The notes beneath the pieces were generated by a model, which had not been told where the DNA came from, did no database searches, and saw only the letters and a list, made by a program, of their open reading frames with translations. The translations under genes and the position numbers were made by a program. From positions 1 through 7,280 of the forward strand of contig PWEB01000205.1 in the NCBI GenBank assembly GCA_003553305.1: a stretch of 7,280 bases of DNA. Reading direction: 5' to 3'. Source of the stretch: Syntrophomonadaceae bacterium. GTDB taxonomy: Bacteria; Bacillota; Dethiobacteria; DTU022. This document shows positions 1 through 6,224 of the stretch, piece after piece; the stretch's first letter is position 1; every line of letters starts with the position of its first letter.

Positions 1-2337
1 AGAGTCTGGGAGTGGAAAGATACTTACCATCAGAGAATAACGAGGCAGTTGCACCGCCTGGGTGTTTCCTGTGACTGGTCGAGGGAGCGTTTCACCATGG
101 ATGAAGGTTGTTCAAAGGCTGTGCGTAAAGTATTTGTGGATTTATACAGGCGCGAGTTGATATATCGGGGGGACTACATGATCAACTGGTGTGCTCGTTG
201 TTCGACCGCACTGTCAGATATTGAAGTGGAACACGAAGAAGAAGCCTCCACGATTACCCATATTCTTTATCCCCTGGCCAGCGGACAGGGAGATATAACT
301 GTAGCTACTACCCGTCCCGAATCGATGTTAGGTGATAGTGGAGTAGCCGTGCATCCTGATGATGAACGTTATCGTGATCTGGTTGGGGAGAAAGTAATTC
401 TTCCCTTGCTGAACCGTGAAATACCGATTGTAGCTGATGATTATGTTGATCCTGAGTTCGGCAGCGGAGCGGTTAAGGTGACTCCCGGCCATGATCCCAA
501 TGACTTTGCAATCGGTCAGCGCCATAGTCTTGAAATCATAAAAGTAATTGGTGAAGATGCTAAAATGACCAGGGCAGCCGGGCCTTATGAAGGTATGGAC
601 CGTTTTGACTGCCGTGAAAAAGTAGTTGAAAATTTAAAAGCGCTTGATCTGATAGATCGAATCGAAGATTATGAGCATTCTATTGGCCATTGCCAGCGGT
701 GCGACACGGTAGTGGAACCACTAATCTCCCGCCAGTGGTTTGTGGAAATGAAGTCTTTAGCTGAACCGGCTATTGATGCTGTTAAAGATGGTCAGACCCG
801 TTTTGTACCTCAACGCTTTACACGGATTTACCAGGACTGGCTTGAGAATATTCGCGACTGGTGTATTTCCCGTCAGATTTGGTGGGGACATCGTATCCCG
901 GCCTGGTATTGTTCTTGTGGTGAAGTTATAGTTGATTATAAAGAACCGAAAAGCTGTCCCGCCTGCGGCGACAGTGCTTTGAAGCAAGATCCTGATGTTT
1001 TGGATACCTGGTTCAGTTCTGCTCTTTGGCCGTTTTCAACCCTGGGTTGGCCGGAGCAAACTTACGATCTGGAGCATTTTTATCCGACCAGTGTCCTGGT
1101 CACCGGCTATGATATTATTTTCTTCTGGGTGGCGCGCATGATGTTTATGGGCCTGGCTTTTAAAGAACAGGTTCCTTTCGAGACTGTTTATATCACCGGT
1201 CTGGTTCGGGATGCCCTGGGCCGCAAGATGAGTAAATCCCTTGGCAACGGGGTTGATCCCTTAGAAGTAATTGAAAATTACGGGGCTGATACCTTACGCT
1301 TTACCCTGGTTACTGGTCAGACACCCGGAAACGATCAGCGTTTTAGGCAGGAAAGTGTTGAAGCTGGGCGTAATTTCGCAAACAAAATATGGAACGCTTC
1401 TCGTTTTGTGCTGATCAATCTTGGACAGGATGAAGATGATCATCAATCTTTTGTTCCCTTTGATCCAGAGCAATTGCCGCAAGATTTAAACAGGGGTGAT
1501 CGCTGGATACTCCACCGTTTCAATGAAACAGTTAAAAAAGTTGACGAGCTTCTTGACGCATATGAACTGGGTGAGGCCGCCCGTGTGATTTATGAATATT
1601 TGTGGAATGACTTTTGTGATTGGTATCTAGAAATGAGTAAGTACTACTTATATCTTAAAGATAACCGGCCGGAGGCAGAAGAAGATCGGCAGCGCAACCG
1701 CAGTTTGCTAGTTTTTCTTCTTGATGGAGTGATGCGCCTTCTACACCCAATTATGCCCTTCATTTCCGAGGAAATCTGGCAGAAACTGCCCAACCGGGAA
1801 GAGGAAGCCCTGGTTATTGCTGCCTGGCCTCAACCCGTAAAGAATTTAGAGTTTCCTCAAGATGCTAAAGATTTTGCCCTGGTTCAGGAAGTAGTCAGAG
1901 CGATCAGAAACTTGCGCAGCCAGGTACAGCTACCTCCGGGCAAAAAAGCTCCTGTCATAGTCCGGGCAGGAGGAGATGCTGAAACCTGTTTGGAAGAGGA
2001 GTCTCATCATATCAACGAGTTGGCTTTTGCTGAGCCGATTACAGTTGATCCTGAAATAGCCAAACCAAAACAGGCTCTGGCAGCTATTCTTGGTGAAGGT
2101 ATCGAAGTATATCTGCCCCTGGAGGGGGTTATCGATCTGGAGGCTGAATTAACCCGTCTTAAAAAAGAACTTTCTCAGGTAGAAGTTGAAATAAAAAAAA
2201 CTGAAGGAAAATTGCAGAGCAGTGGTTTTCGGGAAAAAGCCCCTGCTGCAGTAATTGAAAAAGAAAAGAACCGCCGTGAAGAACAGGAAGAAAAGTTGAA
2301 CAAGTTGCAGCAAAGATTGCAGGAGTTAAGTAGTTAA
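1..2337 (+). CDS. valS: Valyl-tRNA synthetase, 5'-truncated
   Basis: Cytoplasmic class I synthetase that charges tRNA-Val with valine and hydrolyses mischarged Thr-tRNA. The frame is open to base 1, reading RVWEWKDTYHQRITRQ before the TTG at 49, so that TTG is internal. Roughly the first 100 residues, including the HIGH motif, lie outside; 778 codons remain of a usual 880 or so. Visible in order: two CxxC knuckles (Cys codons 190/199 and 691/700); the CP1 editing domain with TTRPES (307-324) and HDPNDF (from 490); DWCISRQ (856-876); a Zn-ribbon-like Cys set (910, 916, 955, 964); DVLDTWFSSALWPF; KMSKS (1225-1239); the anticodon-binding helical domain starting near NKIWNASRF; and the C-terminal coiled-coil tRNA arm, rich in Lys and Glu (about 2130-2330). 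Oddities: the editing motif has Ser where TTRPET is usual, and the first Zn pair is CxC. The stop TAA overlaps the folC start. Identity is certain from the motif order; IleRS and LeuRS do not match these signatures. Confidence 0.97.
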   Translation, partial: RVWEWKDTYHQRITRQLHRLGVSCDWSRERFTMDEGCSKAVRKVFVDLYRRELIYRGDYMINWCARCSTALSDIEVEHEEEASTITHILYPLASGQGDITVATTRPESMLGDSGVAVHPDDERYRDLVGEKVILPLLNREIPIVADDYVDPEFGSGAVKVTPGHDPNDFAIGQRHSLEIIKVIGEDAKMTRAAGPYEGMDRFDCREKVVENLKALDLIDRIEDYEHSIGHCQRCDTVVEPLISRQWFVEMKSLAEPAIDAVKDGQTRFVPQRFTRIYQDWLENIRDWCISRQIWWGHRIPAWYCSCGEVIVDYKEPKSCPACGDSALKQDPDVLDTWFSSALWPFSTLGWPEQTYDLEHFYPTSVLVTGYDIIFFWVARMMFMGLAFKEQVPFETVYITGLVRDALGRKMSKSLGNGVDPLEVIENYGADTLRFTLVTGQTPGNDQRFRQESVEAGRNFANKIWNASRFVLINLGQDEDDHQSFVPFDPEQLPQDLNRGDRWILHRFNETVKKVDELLDAYELGEAARVIYEYLWNDFCDWYLEMSKYYLYLKDNRPEAEEDRQRNRSLLVFLLDGVMRLLHPIMPFISEEIWQKLPNREEEALVIAAWPQPVKNLEFPQDAKDFALVQEVVRAIRNLRSQVQLPPGKKAPVIVRAGGDAETCLEEESHHINELAFAEPITVDPEIAKPKQALAAILGEGIEVYLPLEGVIDLEAELTRLKKELSQVEVEIKKTEGKLQSSGFREKAPAAVIEKEKNRREEQEEKLNKLQQRLQELSS

Positions 2338-3692
2338 TGAAAAATGAGCATTCATATAACGCAGCACTGGAATGGATTCATGGGCTGAGCCGGTTTGGCA
2401 GTAAACCCGGTTTGGAACGAATTTCGGCTATGCTGGAATTGGTTGGCAACCCTCACCGGGAGGTCCGGTTTGTTCATATAGCTGGCACAAATGGTAAAGG
2501 TTCGACTGCAGCAATTCTTGCTTCCGTGATTAGCGCGGCAGGTTACCAGGTTGGACTTTATACTTCTCCTTATCTGCTCTCCTTTACTAACCGCATGTCT
2601 GTTAATGGTCATGATATCGACCATGAAGAACTGGCCGGTCTGGTCAACCAGGTTAAGCCTCTTGTTGAAAAGATTAGTTCTGATCAACGCTTTGGACAGC
2701 CTACTGAGTTTGAAGTGGTTACTGTTCTGGCGCTTATTTATTTTGCGCGCAGGAATGTTGATCTGGTTGTATTGGAAGTTGGTTTGGGGGGACGGCTTGA
2801 TGCAACGAATATTGTGACCCCTCTCTTAAGTGTTATTACTAATGTATCCCTCGAGCATACTGATGTTCTTGGTGACACAGTAGAAGCTATAGCAGCTGAA
2901 AAAGCAGGAATCATTAAGAAAAATGTACCGGTGCTTACTGCGGTTGAAGATCAAAAAGCGTTTGAAGTGGTCAAATCAAGGGCCAGTCAGCTAAAAGCTC
3001 CCTTCTATCGTTCTTGCCCTTTAACTTTAAATTATGATAAAGAGACAGCCTGCCCGACTTTTATCCGGCAGGCAGTGACTGAAGAGGGGCAAATATTTAA
3101 TTACCATGGTTTCAGTAACACCTTAGAGAATTTATTTATACCATTACGTGGAATATATCAGTTGACAAATGCAACAACAGCCCTGGCTGCTGCTGAATTG
3201 CTGGTCGATTCGGGTTTTACGGTTGACGAAGAGGCGATATGTCGCGGATTATCAACAGTTAACTGGCCTGCGCGTCTGGAATTAATGAAAAACAAACCAA
3301 AGGTTGTTATGGATGGGGCCCATAATCCCGCAGCTGTAAAAAATTTGGCTGCAGCGCTACCGGAATATTTCCGTTACCGGCAGCTGATTATGGTCTTTGG
3401 AATTATGGCCGATAAAGATGGACAGGCGATGTTAGAAAGCATTTTACCCATGTGTGATCAGGTCATATTTACCAGGGCGGCTATTCCACGGGCCGCAGAT
3501 CCCCGACAAATTGCTGACCTGGCTTTAAAGGAACTTGGCTATAGTAAGCAGCAAATCCAGGTTATAGAAGATGTGGGAGTAGCCCTGAAAAAAGGTATGG
3601 ACCTGGCCAGTCCTGAAGACCTGGTTCTAGTAACCGGTTCATTTTATACAGTCAGTGATGCCAGGGCATATTGGAAGCAAGTTTTAATGTAA
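2337..3692 (+). CDS. folC: Folylpolyglutamate synthase / dihydrofolate synthase
   Basis: Cytoplasmic Mur-ligase-family enzyme that adds glutamate to folates using ATP; many bacterial members also make dihydrofolate from dihydropteroate. At 451 aa it has normal family length. Visible motifs: HIAGTNGKGST with the P-loop GTNGKGS (residues 50-56), YTSPYL (75-80), EVGLGGRLDATN (147-158), SLEHTDVLGDT (171-181) followed by AAEKAGIIK (187-194), WPARLE (310-315, often WPGRLE in relatives) and DGAHNP (326-331) opening the C-terminal ligase domain. The ATG shares one base with the valS TAA (TAATG), and an AGGAG at 2321-2325 sits 11 bases upstream, inside valS, so the two genes are probably translationally coupled. 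valS-folC adjacency is common in Firmicutes. Whether it has both activities or only FPGS cannot be decided from sequence. Confidence 0.96.
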   Translation: MKNEHSYNAALEWIHGLSRFGSKPGLERISAMLELVGNPHREVRFVHIAGTNGKGSTAAILASVISAAGYQVGLYTSPYLLSFTNRMSVNGHDIDHEELAGLVNQVKPLVEKISSDQRFGQPTEFEVVTVLALIYFARRNVDLVVLEVGLGGRLDATNIVTPLLSVITNVSLEHTDVLGDTVEAIAAEKAGIIKKNVPVLTAVEDQKAFEVVKSRASQLKAPFYRSCPLTLNYDKETACPTFIRQAVTEEGQIFNYHGFSNTLENLFIPLRGIYQLTNATTALAAAELLVDSGFTVDEEAICRGLSTVNWPARLELMKNKPKVVMDGAHNPAAVKNLAAALPEYFRYRQLIMVFGIMADKDGQAMLESILPMCDQVIFTRAAIPRAADPRQIADLALKELGYSKQQIQVIEDVGVALKKGMDLASPEDLVLVTGSFYTVSDARAYWKQVLM

Positions 3693-3726
3693 TAACATTA
3701 GTGGCAATAAGAATAGTTGGAAATGA

Positions 3727-3756
3727 TTGAATATATCTAAATAAATGATATATTAT
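3727..3756 (+). promoter_or_regulatory. Candidate sigma-A promoter for the rnf operon
   Basis: TTGAAT at 3727-3732 resembles the -35 box TTGACA (two mismatches). Sixteen bases on, TGATATATT gives an extended -10 (TG at 3746-3747, TATATT at 3749-3754); an alternative -10, TATTAT at 3751-3756, has an 18-base spacer. Transcription from here would start near 3761 and give a leader of about 134 nt before rnfC. In AT-rich DNA such matches arise by chance, and the site overlaps the terminator-like palindrome. Confidence 0.3.
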
Positions 3757-3769
3757 GTTTTGTTTTACT
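3730..3769 (+). terminator. Possible weak rho-independent terminator after folC
   Basis: AATATATC (3730-3737) and GATATATT (3747-3754) form a perfect 8-bp inverted repeat around a 9-base AT loop, followed by the T-rich run GTTTTGTTTTACTT (3757-3770). Position, 38 bases after the folC stop, and the T-run suit a terminator. The stem has only one G-C pair, so its stability is poor. The palindrome could instead be a protein-binding site or part of the overlapping promoter. Confidence 0.3.
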
Positions 3770-3782
3770 TGGATAAAATGAG

Positions 3783-3821
3783 TAATTTCGGGAAGGACTT
3801 TACGTTTATTTAACGAAATTA
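3783..3821 (+). repeat. Inverted repeat in the rnfC leader
   Basis: TAATTTCG (3783-3790) and CGAAATTA (3814-3821) are perfect 8-bp inverted arms separated by 23 bases. It would lie in the mRNA leader if the promoter near 3727-3756 is used, or upstream of the start site if the TATAAT at 3865 is used. It could be a leader hairpin or an operator. No known operator consensus is matched; the loop is long for a simple hairpin. Confidence 0.35.
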
Positions 3822-3864
3822 AGTTAAGTTGTTTAGCAGATGTGTGATAACTGATATTTAAAAG

Positions 3865-3870
3865 TATAAT
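3865..3870 (+). promoter_or_regulatory. TATAAT box just upstream of rnfC
   Basis: A perfect -10 hexamer lies 24 bases before the rnfC ATG. No good -35 is found 15-19 bases upstream (that stretch reads ATGTGTGATAAC) and there is no extended-10 TG. A start about 7 bases downstream would put the ribosome binding site at the very 5' end of the mRNA. It is therefore a weaker candidate than its perfect hexamer suggests. Confidence 0.2.
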
Positions 3871-3876
3871 AAATTA

Positions 3877-3885
3877 GAGAGGTGA
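3877..3885 (+). promoter_or_regulatory. Ribosome binding site of rnfC
   Basis: GAGAGGTGA with core AGGTGA (3880-3885) lies 9 bases before the ATG at 3895. It fixes that ATG as the rnfC start, which agrees with the conserved GGIHP motif beginning eight residues in. Confidence 0.75.
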
Positions 3886-3894
3886 ACATAGTTA

Positions 3895-5229
3895 ATGGCC
3901 AAAGTGAAATATGCAGGAGGGATCCACCCTGAGTACATGAAAGAGACCACTTCGTCGCTGGCCATTGTTCAGATGCCGCTTCCGCAGAAAGTGGTAATCC
4001 CGATGCAGCAGCATATTGGTGCGCCCTGTGAACTTGTCACGGAAGTGAAAAAGATTGAAAAAGGAGCCGAGGTTAAAGTCGGACAAAAAATTGGGGATCA
4101 TGAGGGATTTGTTTCTTCGCCAATTCATTCATCTGTATCCGGCACAGTAACTGATATCGGCTTGTATAATCACCCGATGGGGACAAAAGTAACAGCGGTA
4201 ACTATAGAATCTGATGGTCGTGATGAATGGGATGAAAATATTAAACCGCAGGGTGATCTAAATGACCTTTCGGCAGAGGAAATCCGCAAAATAGCCCGTG
4301 AGGCTGGCATTGTAGGGCTGGGCGGGGCAACTTTTCCCGCGCATGTCAAGTTGTCACCACCTTCAGACAAACCGATAGATGTTGTGGTTATTAACGGTGC
4401 TGAATGTGAGCCCTATTTAACAGCAGATCACCGGGTTATGCTTGAGAAGTCTGAAGAAATAGTCTACGGATTAAAAGCAATGATTAAAGCGTTAGGAGCT
4501 GAAAAAGGGGTTATTGGTGTTGAAGACAATAAACCCGATGCGCTGCAAACTATGGAAGAACTGGTTTCTAAAGAAGAGAATATTACAGTCTGTCCCCTGC
4601 ATACAAAATATCCGCAGGGTGCAGAAAAAATGTTGATTTATGTTACTACCGGGAGGAAAGTTCCCCCAGGTGCTTTGCCCCTTGAAGTTGGCGTGGTTAA
4701 CCACAATGTAGGGACATCAGTAGCTCTGAGCGAGGCCATTCGTGAAGGAAAGCCTTTAATTGAGAGGGTGCTGACTGTGACCGGCGCAGCTGTGAACAAG
4801 CCTTCTAATCTTAAGGTTAGACTTGGGACTCTGGCCAGTGATGTCATCGATTTTAGCGGAGGGCTTAATGAGTCAGTGCACAAATTGATTATGGGCGGAC
4901 CAATGATGGGTTTGGCTCAGCCCGGCGCAGATGTTCCGATTATTAAAGGAACTTCCGGTATTCTGGCCCTGACAGCAGATGATGCATATCTGACTGAAAG
5001 TAGTCCTTGTATCCGGTGTTCCAAATGTGTCAGCGCCTGTCCGGTCCGACTACTGCCGACCTCGATAGCTCAGGCTTCTGAACATGGCGATTATAAGCGA
5101 GCGGAAAAAATATATGCACTGGATTGTTTTGAGTGCGGCTGCTGTTCTTATGTCTGCCCGTCGAAAATACCGCTGGTCCAATGGATTAGAATTGGCAAAG
5201 CTGAAATAATGAAGAGAAAAAGGAAGTAG
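3895..5229 (+). CDS. rnfC: Rnf complex subunit RnfC, NAD(H)-binding iron-sulfur flavoprotein
   Basis: Peripheral cytoplasmic subunit of the ferredoxin:NAD+ oxidoreductase, where NAD+ is reduced (or NADH oxidised). At 444 aa it is the compact form, ending shortly after the FeS domain without the long C-terminal extension of many gammaproteobacterial RnfC proteins. Order of domains: N-terminal barrel-sandwich region with GGIHP (8-12); flavin/NADH-binding Rossmann-like domain homologous to the complex I 51-kDa subunit, with GLGGATFP (141-148) and GAECEPYLTADHR (168-180); KYPQGAEK (238-245); SLBB-type region (about 290-325); then two [4Fe-4S] motifs, CxxCxxCxxxCP at Cys372/375/378/382 and Cys411/414/417/421, with an extra Cys416 inside the second. 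It ends in a basic KRKRK tail. It is the first gene of the rnf operon; rnfD follows after 20 bases. The two clusters and the rnfD/G neighbours rule out NqrA/NqrF of Na+-NQR. Confidence 0.96.
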   Translation: MAKVKYAGGIHPEYMKETTSSLAIVQMPLPQKVVIPMQQHIGAPCELVTEVKKIEKGAEVKVGQKIGDHEGFVSSPIHSSVSGTVTDIGLYNHPMGTKVTAVTIESDGRDEWDENIKPQGDLNDLSAEEIRKIAREAGIVGLGGATFPAHVKLSPPSDKPIDVVVINGAECEPYLTADHRVMLEKSEEIVYGLKAMIKALGAEKGVIGVEDNKPDALQTMEELVSKEENITVCPLHTKYPQGAEKMLIYVTTGRKVPPGALPLEVGVVNHNVGTSVALSEAIREGKPLIERVLTVTGAAVNKPSNLKVRLGTLASDVIDFSGGLNESVHKLIMGGPMMGLAQPGADVPIIKGTSGILALTADDAYLTESSPCIRCSKCVSACPVRLLPTSIAQASEHGDYKRAEKIYALDCFECGCCSYVCPSKIPLVQWIRIGKAEIMKRKRK

Positions 5230-5236
5230 TCCGCTA

Positions 5237-5252
5237 AGAGGGAAAGGAAGTG
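5237..5252 (+). promoter_or_regulatory. Ribosome binding site and GTG start of rnfD
   Basis: AGAGGG (5237-5242) lies 7 bases before the GTG at 5250. A second GGA at 5246-5248 is too close to serve. No ATG occurs in frame until residue 26, inside the first membrane segment. The GTG also gives the expected N-terminus with SSSPHIRS, so it is chosen as the start. Confidence 0.7.
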
Positions 5253-6224
5253 ATTAGAATCAACGAAAAGCTAATTGTGTCTTCGTCACCCCATATACGT
5301 TCAAGTGAATCAGTACAAAGTATTATGCTCGATGTCCTTATTGCTCTTTTTCCGGCAGCCCTGATGGCTGTATTATTGTTTGGTTATCGGGCGTTAATAA
5401 CGATGGTTCTCGCAGTGGGAACTGCCATGATTGTCGAAGCATTATGGCTGCGTAAGCGAGATGTTTTTAGTGATGGCAGCGCAGCAGTTACCGGCTTGCT
5501 TTTAGCTATGACTCTTCCTGCCGCAGTTCCCTGGTGGTTGACTGTTATAGGTTCTGCTTCGGCGATTATTATCGGAAAGCAGGTTTTTGGGGGGATTGGT
5601 TACAATATTTTTAACCCGGCGCTGGTCGGCCGGGCCATCCTGGTTGTTTCCTGGGGAGGTCACATGGCCGGCGATATATGGTCTTCTCCTCAGCCATTTG
5701 CATTTGGTGTAGATGTTTCTGCAGTAACCGGTGCAACAGTCTTGTCAGTTCCGGAAAAAGCAGTAATGCTTAGTCTTCCAGATATGTTTATCGGTAACAT
5801 GGCCGGATGTCTGGGTGAAACTTCAGGCCTGGCCTTGCTTATTGGTGGAATATGGCTGGTTTACAAGGGACATATTGACCTGCGTATCCCGGTTGGTTTT
5901 ATCGGCACTGTTTTTTTGCTTGGCTTAATAATGGGCGGTGGTTTTTATGGAAACCACTTGATGACGGGTTTATTTCATGTATTGGCCGGGGGAGTTATGC
6001 TCGGGGCTATATATATGGCTACTGATCTGGTTACCACACCGGTTACGCCTAATGGCCGGCTGATTTTTGGGGTTGGCTGTGGTTTAATTACAATGGCGGT
6101 CCGGTTTTGGGGCACTTATCCGGAAGGGGTTACTTACGCTATTTTGATAATGAATGCATTTACTCCGATTATTGATAACTTTACTATACCTCAAAGGTTT
6201 GGGGAGGTGAACGAGAGTGCGTGA
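5250..6224 (+). CDS. rnfD: Rnf complex membrane subunit RnfD (covalent FMN)
   Basis: Integral membrane subunit, homologous to NqrB, that passes electrons within the Rnf complex and is implicated in ion translocation. The 324 aa match family length. Visible: SSSPHIRS (11-18) near the N-terminus; about nine or ten hydrophobic segments starting near residue 27; TGLLLAMTLP (81-90); GGIGYNIFNPALVGRAIL (114-131); the flavin attachment motif VTGAT (159-163), with Thr163 (codon 5736-5738) the predicted phosphoester-linked FMN site; and MATDLVTTPVTPNGRLIFG (256-274). The flavinylation consensus usually has Asp six residues before the Thr; here it is Ser157, with Asp155 two residues further off. The start is GTG. 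Its last 8 bases overlap rnfG, so translation of the two is probably coupled. ApbE flavin transferase is not in this window. Confidence 0.95.
   Translation: MIRINEKLIVSSSPHIRSSESVQSIMLDVLIALFPAALMAVLLFGYRALITMVLAVGTAMIVEALWLRKRDVFSDGSAAVTGLLLAMTLPAAVPWWLTVIGSASAIIIGKQVFGGIGYNIFNPALVGRAILVVSWGGHMAGDIWSSPQPFAFGVDVSAVTGATVLSVPEKAVMLSLPDMFIGNMAGCLGETSGLALLIGGIWLVYKGHIDLRIPVGFIGTVFLLGLIMGGGFYGNHLMTGLFHVLAGGVMLGAIYMATDLVTTPVTPNGRLIFGVGCGLITMAVRFWGTYPEGVTYAILIMNAFTPIIDNFTIPQRFGEVNESA
6201..6219 (+). promoter_or_regulatory. Ribosome binding site and GTG start of rnfG, inside rnfD
   Basis: GGGGAGGTGA (6201-6210) contains the full anti-Shine-Dalgarno complement GGAGGTGA (6203-6210), 6 bases before the GTG at 6217. 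It lies within the final rnfD codons. It is stronger than the rnfD site and supports GTG 6217 over the in-frame ATG at 6235, which would cut into the membrane anchor. Confidence 0.8.

Larger units (their letters stand above)
3693..3894 (+). other. AT-rich intergenic region, folC to rnfC
   Basis: This 202-bp gap separates the housekeeping pair from the rnf operon and is clearly more AT-rich than the flanking genes. It contains a palindrome with a following T-rich run, a TTGAAT/TATATT promoter-like pair, a second inverted repeat, a tandem TTAAG pair (3819-3828), a TATAAT box and the rnfC ribosome binding site. The only internal ATG frames are 5 to 11 codons long and have no Shine-Dalgarno sequence. 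I recognise no riboswitch or tRNA in it. Confidence 0.8.

Noticed and set aside
49..51. TTG at 49 as the start of valS
   Set aside because: The frame stays open to base 1 and the upstream residues (VWEWK...ITRQL) are conserved ValRS sequence, so the gene is cut by the window edge.
2193..2200. A8 run in valS as a programmed slippage or frameshift site
   Set aside because: It lies in Lys-rich coiled-coil coding sequence with the frame intact on both sides and no useful alternative frame.
2551..2817. 88-codon + strand frame inside folC
   Set aside because: It is wholly inside the well-conserved folC frame; its Leu-rich translation matches no family I know and has the look of a shifted reading of folC.
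3778..3813. 11-codon ATG frame in the rnfC leader as a leader peptide
   Set aside because: No Shine-Dalgarno precedes it, and it has no codon run or following attenuator structure to suggest a regulatory peptide.
3819..3856. Rex-type redox operator upstream of rnfC
   Set aside because: Fragments such as TTGTTTA and TGTGATAAC recall half sites, but no paired TTGTGA/TCACAA or TTGTTAA/TTAACAA arrangement is present.
4170..4883. Several 60-80 codon minus-strand frames opposite rnfC
   Set aside because: They are shadows of the conserved rnfC frame with no ribosome binding sites or recognisable products.
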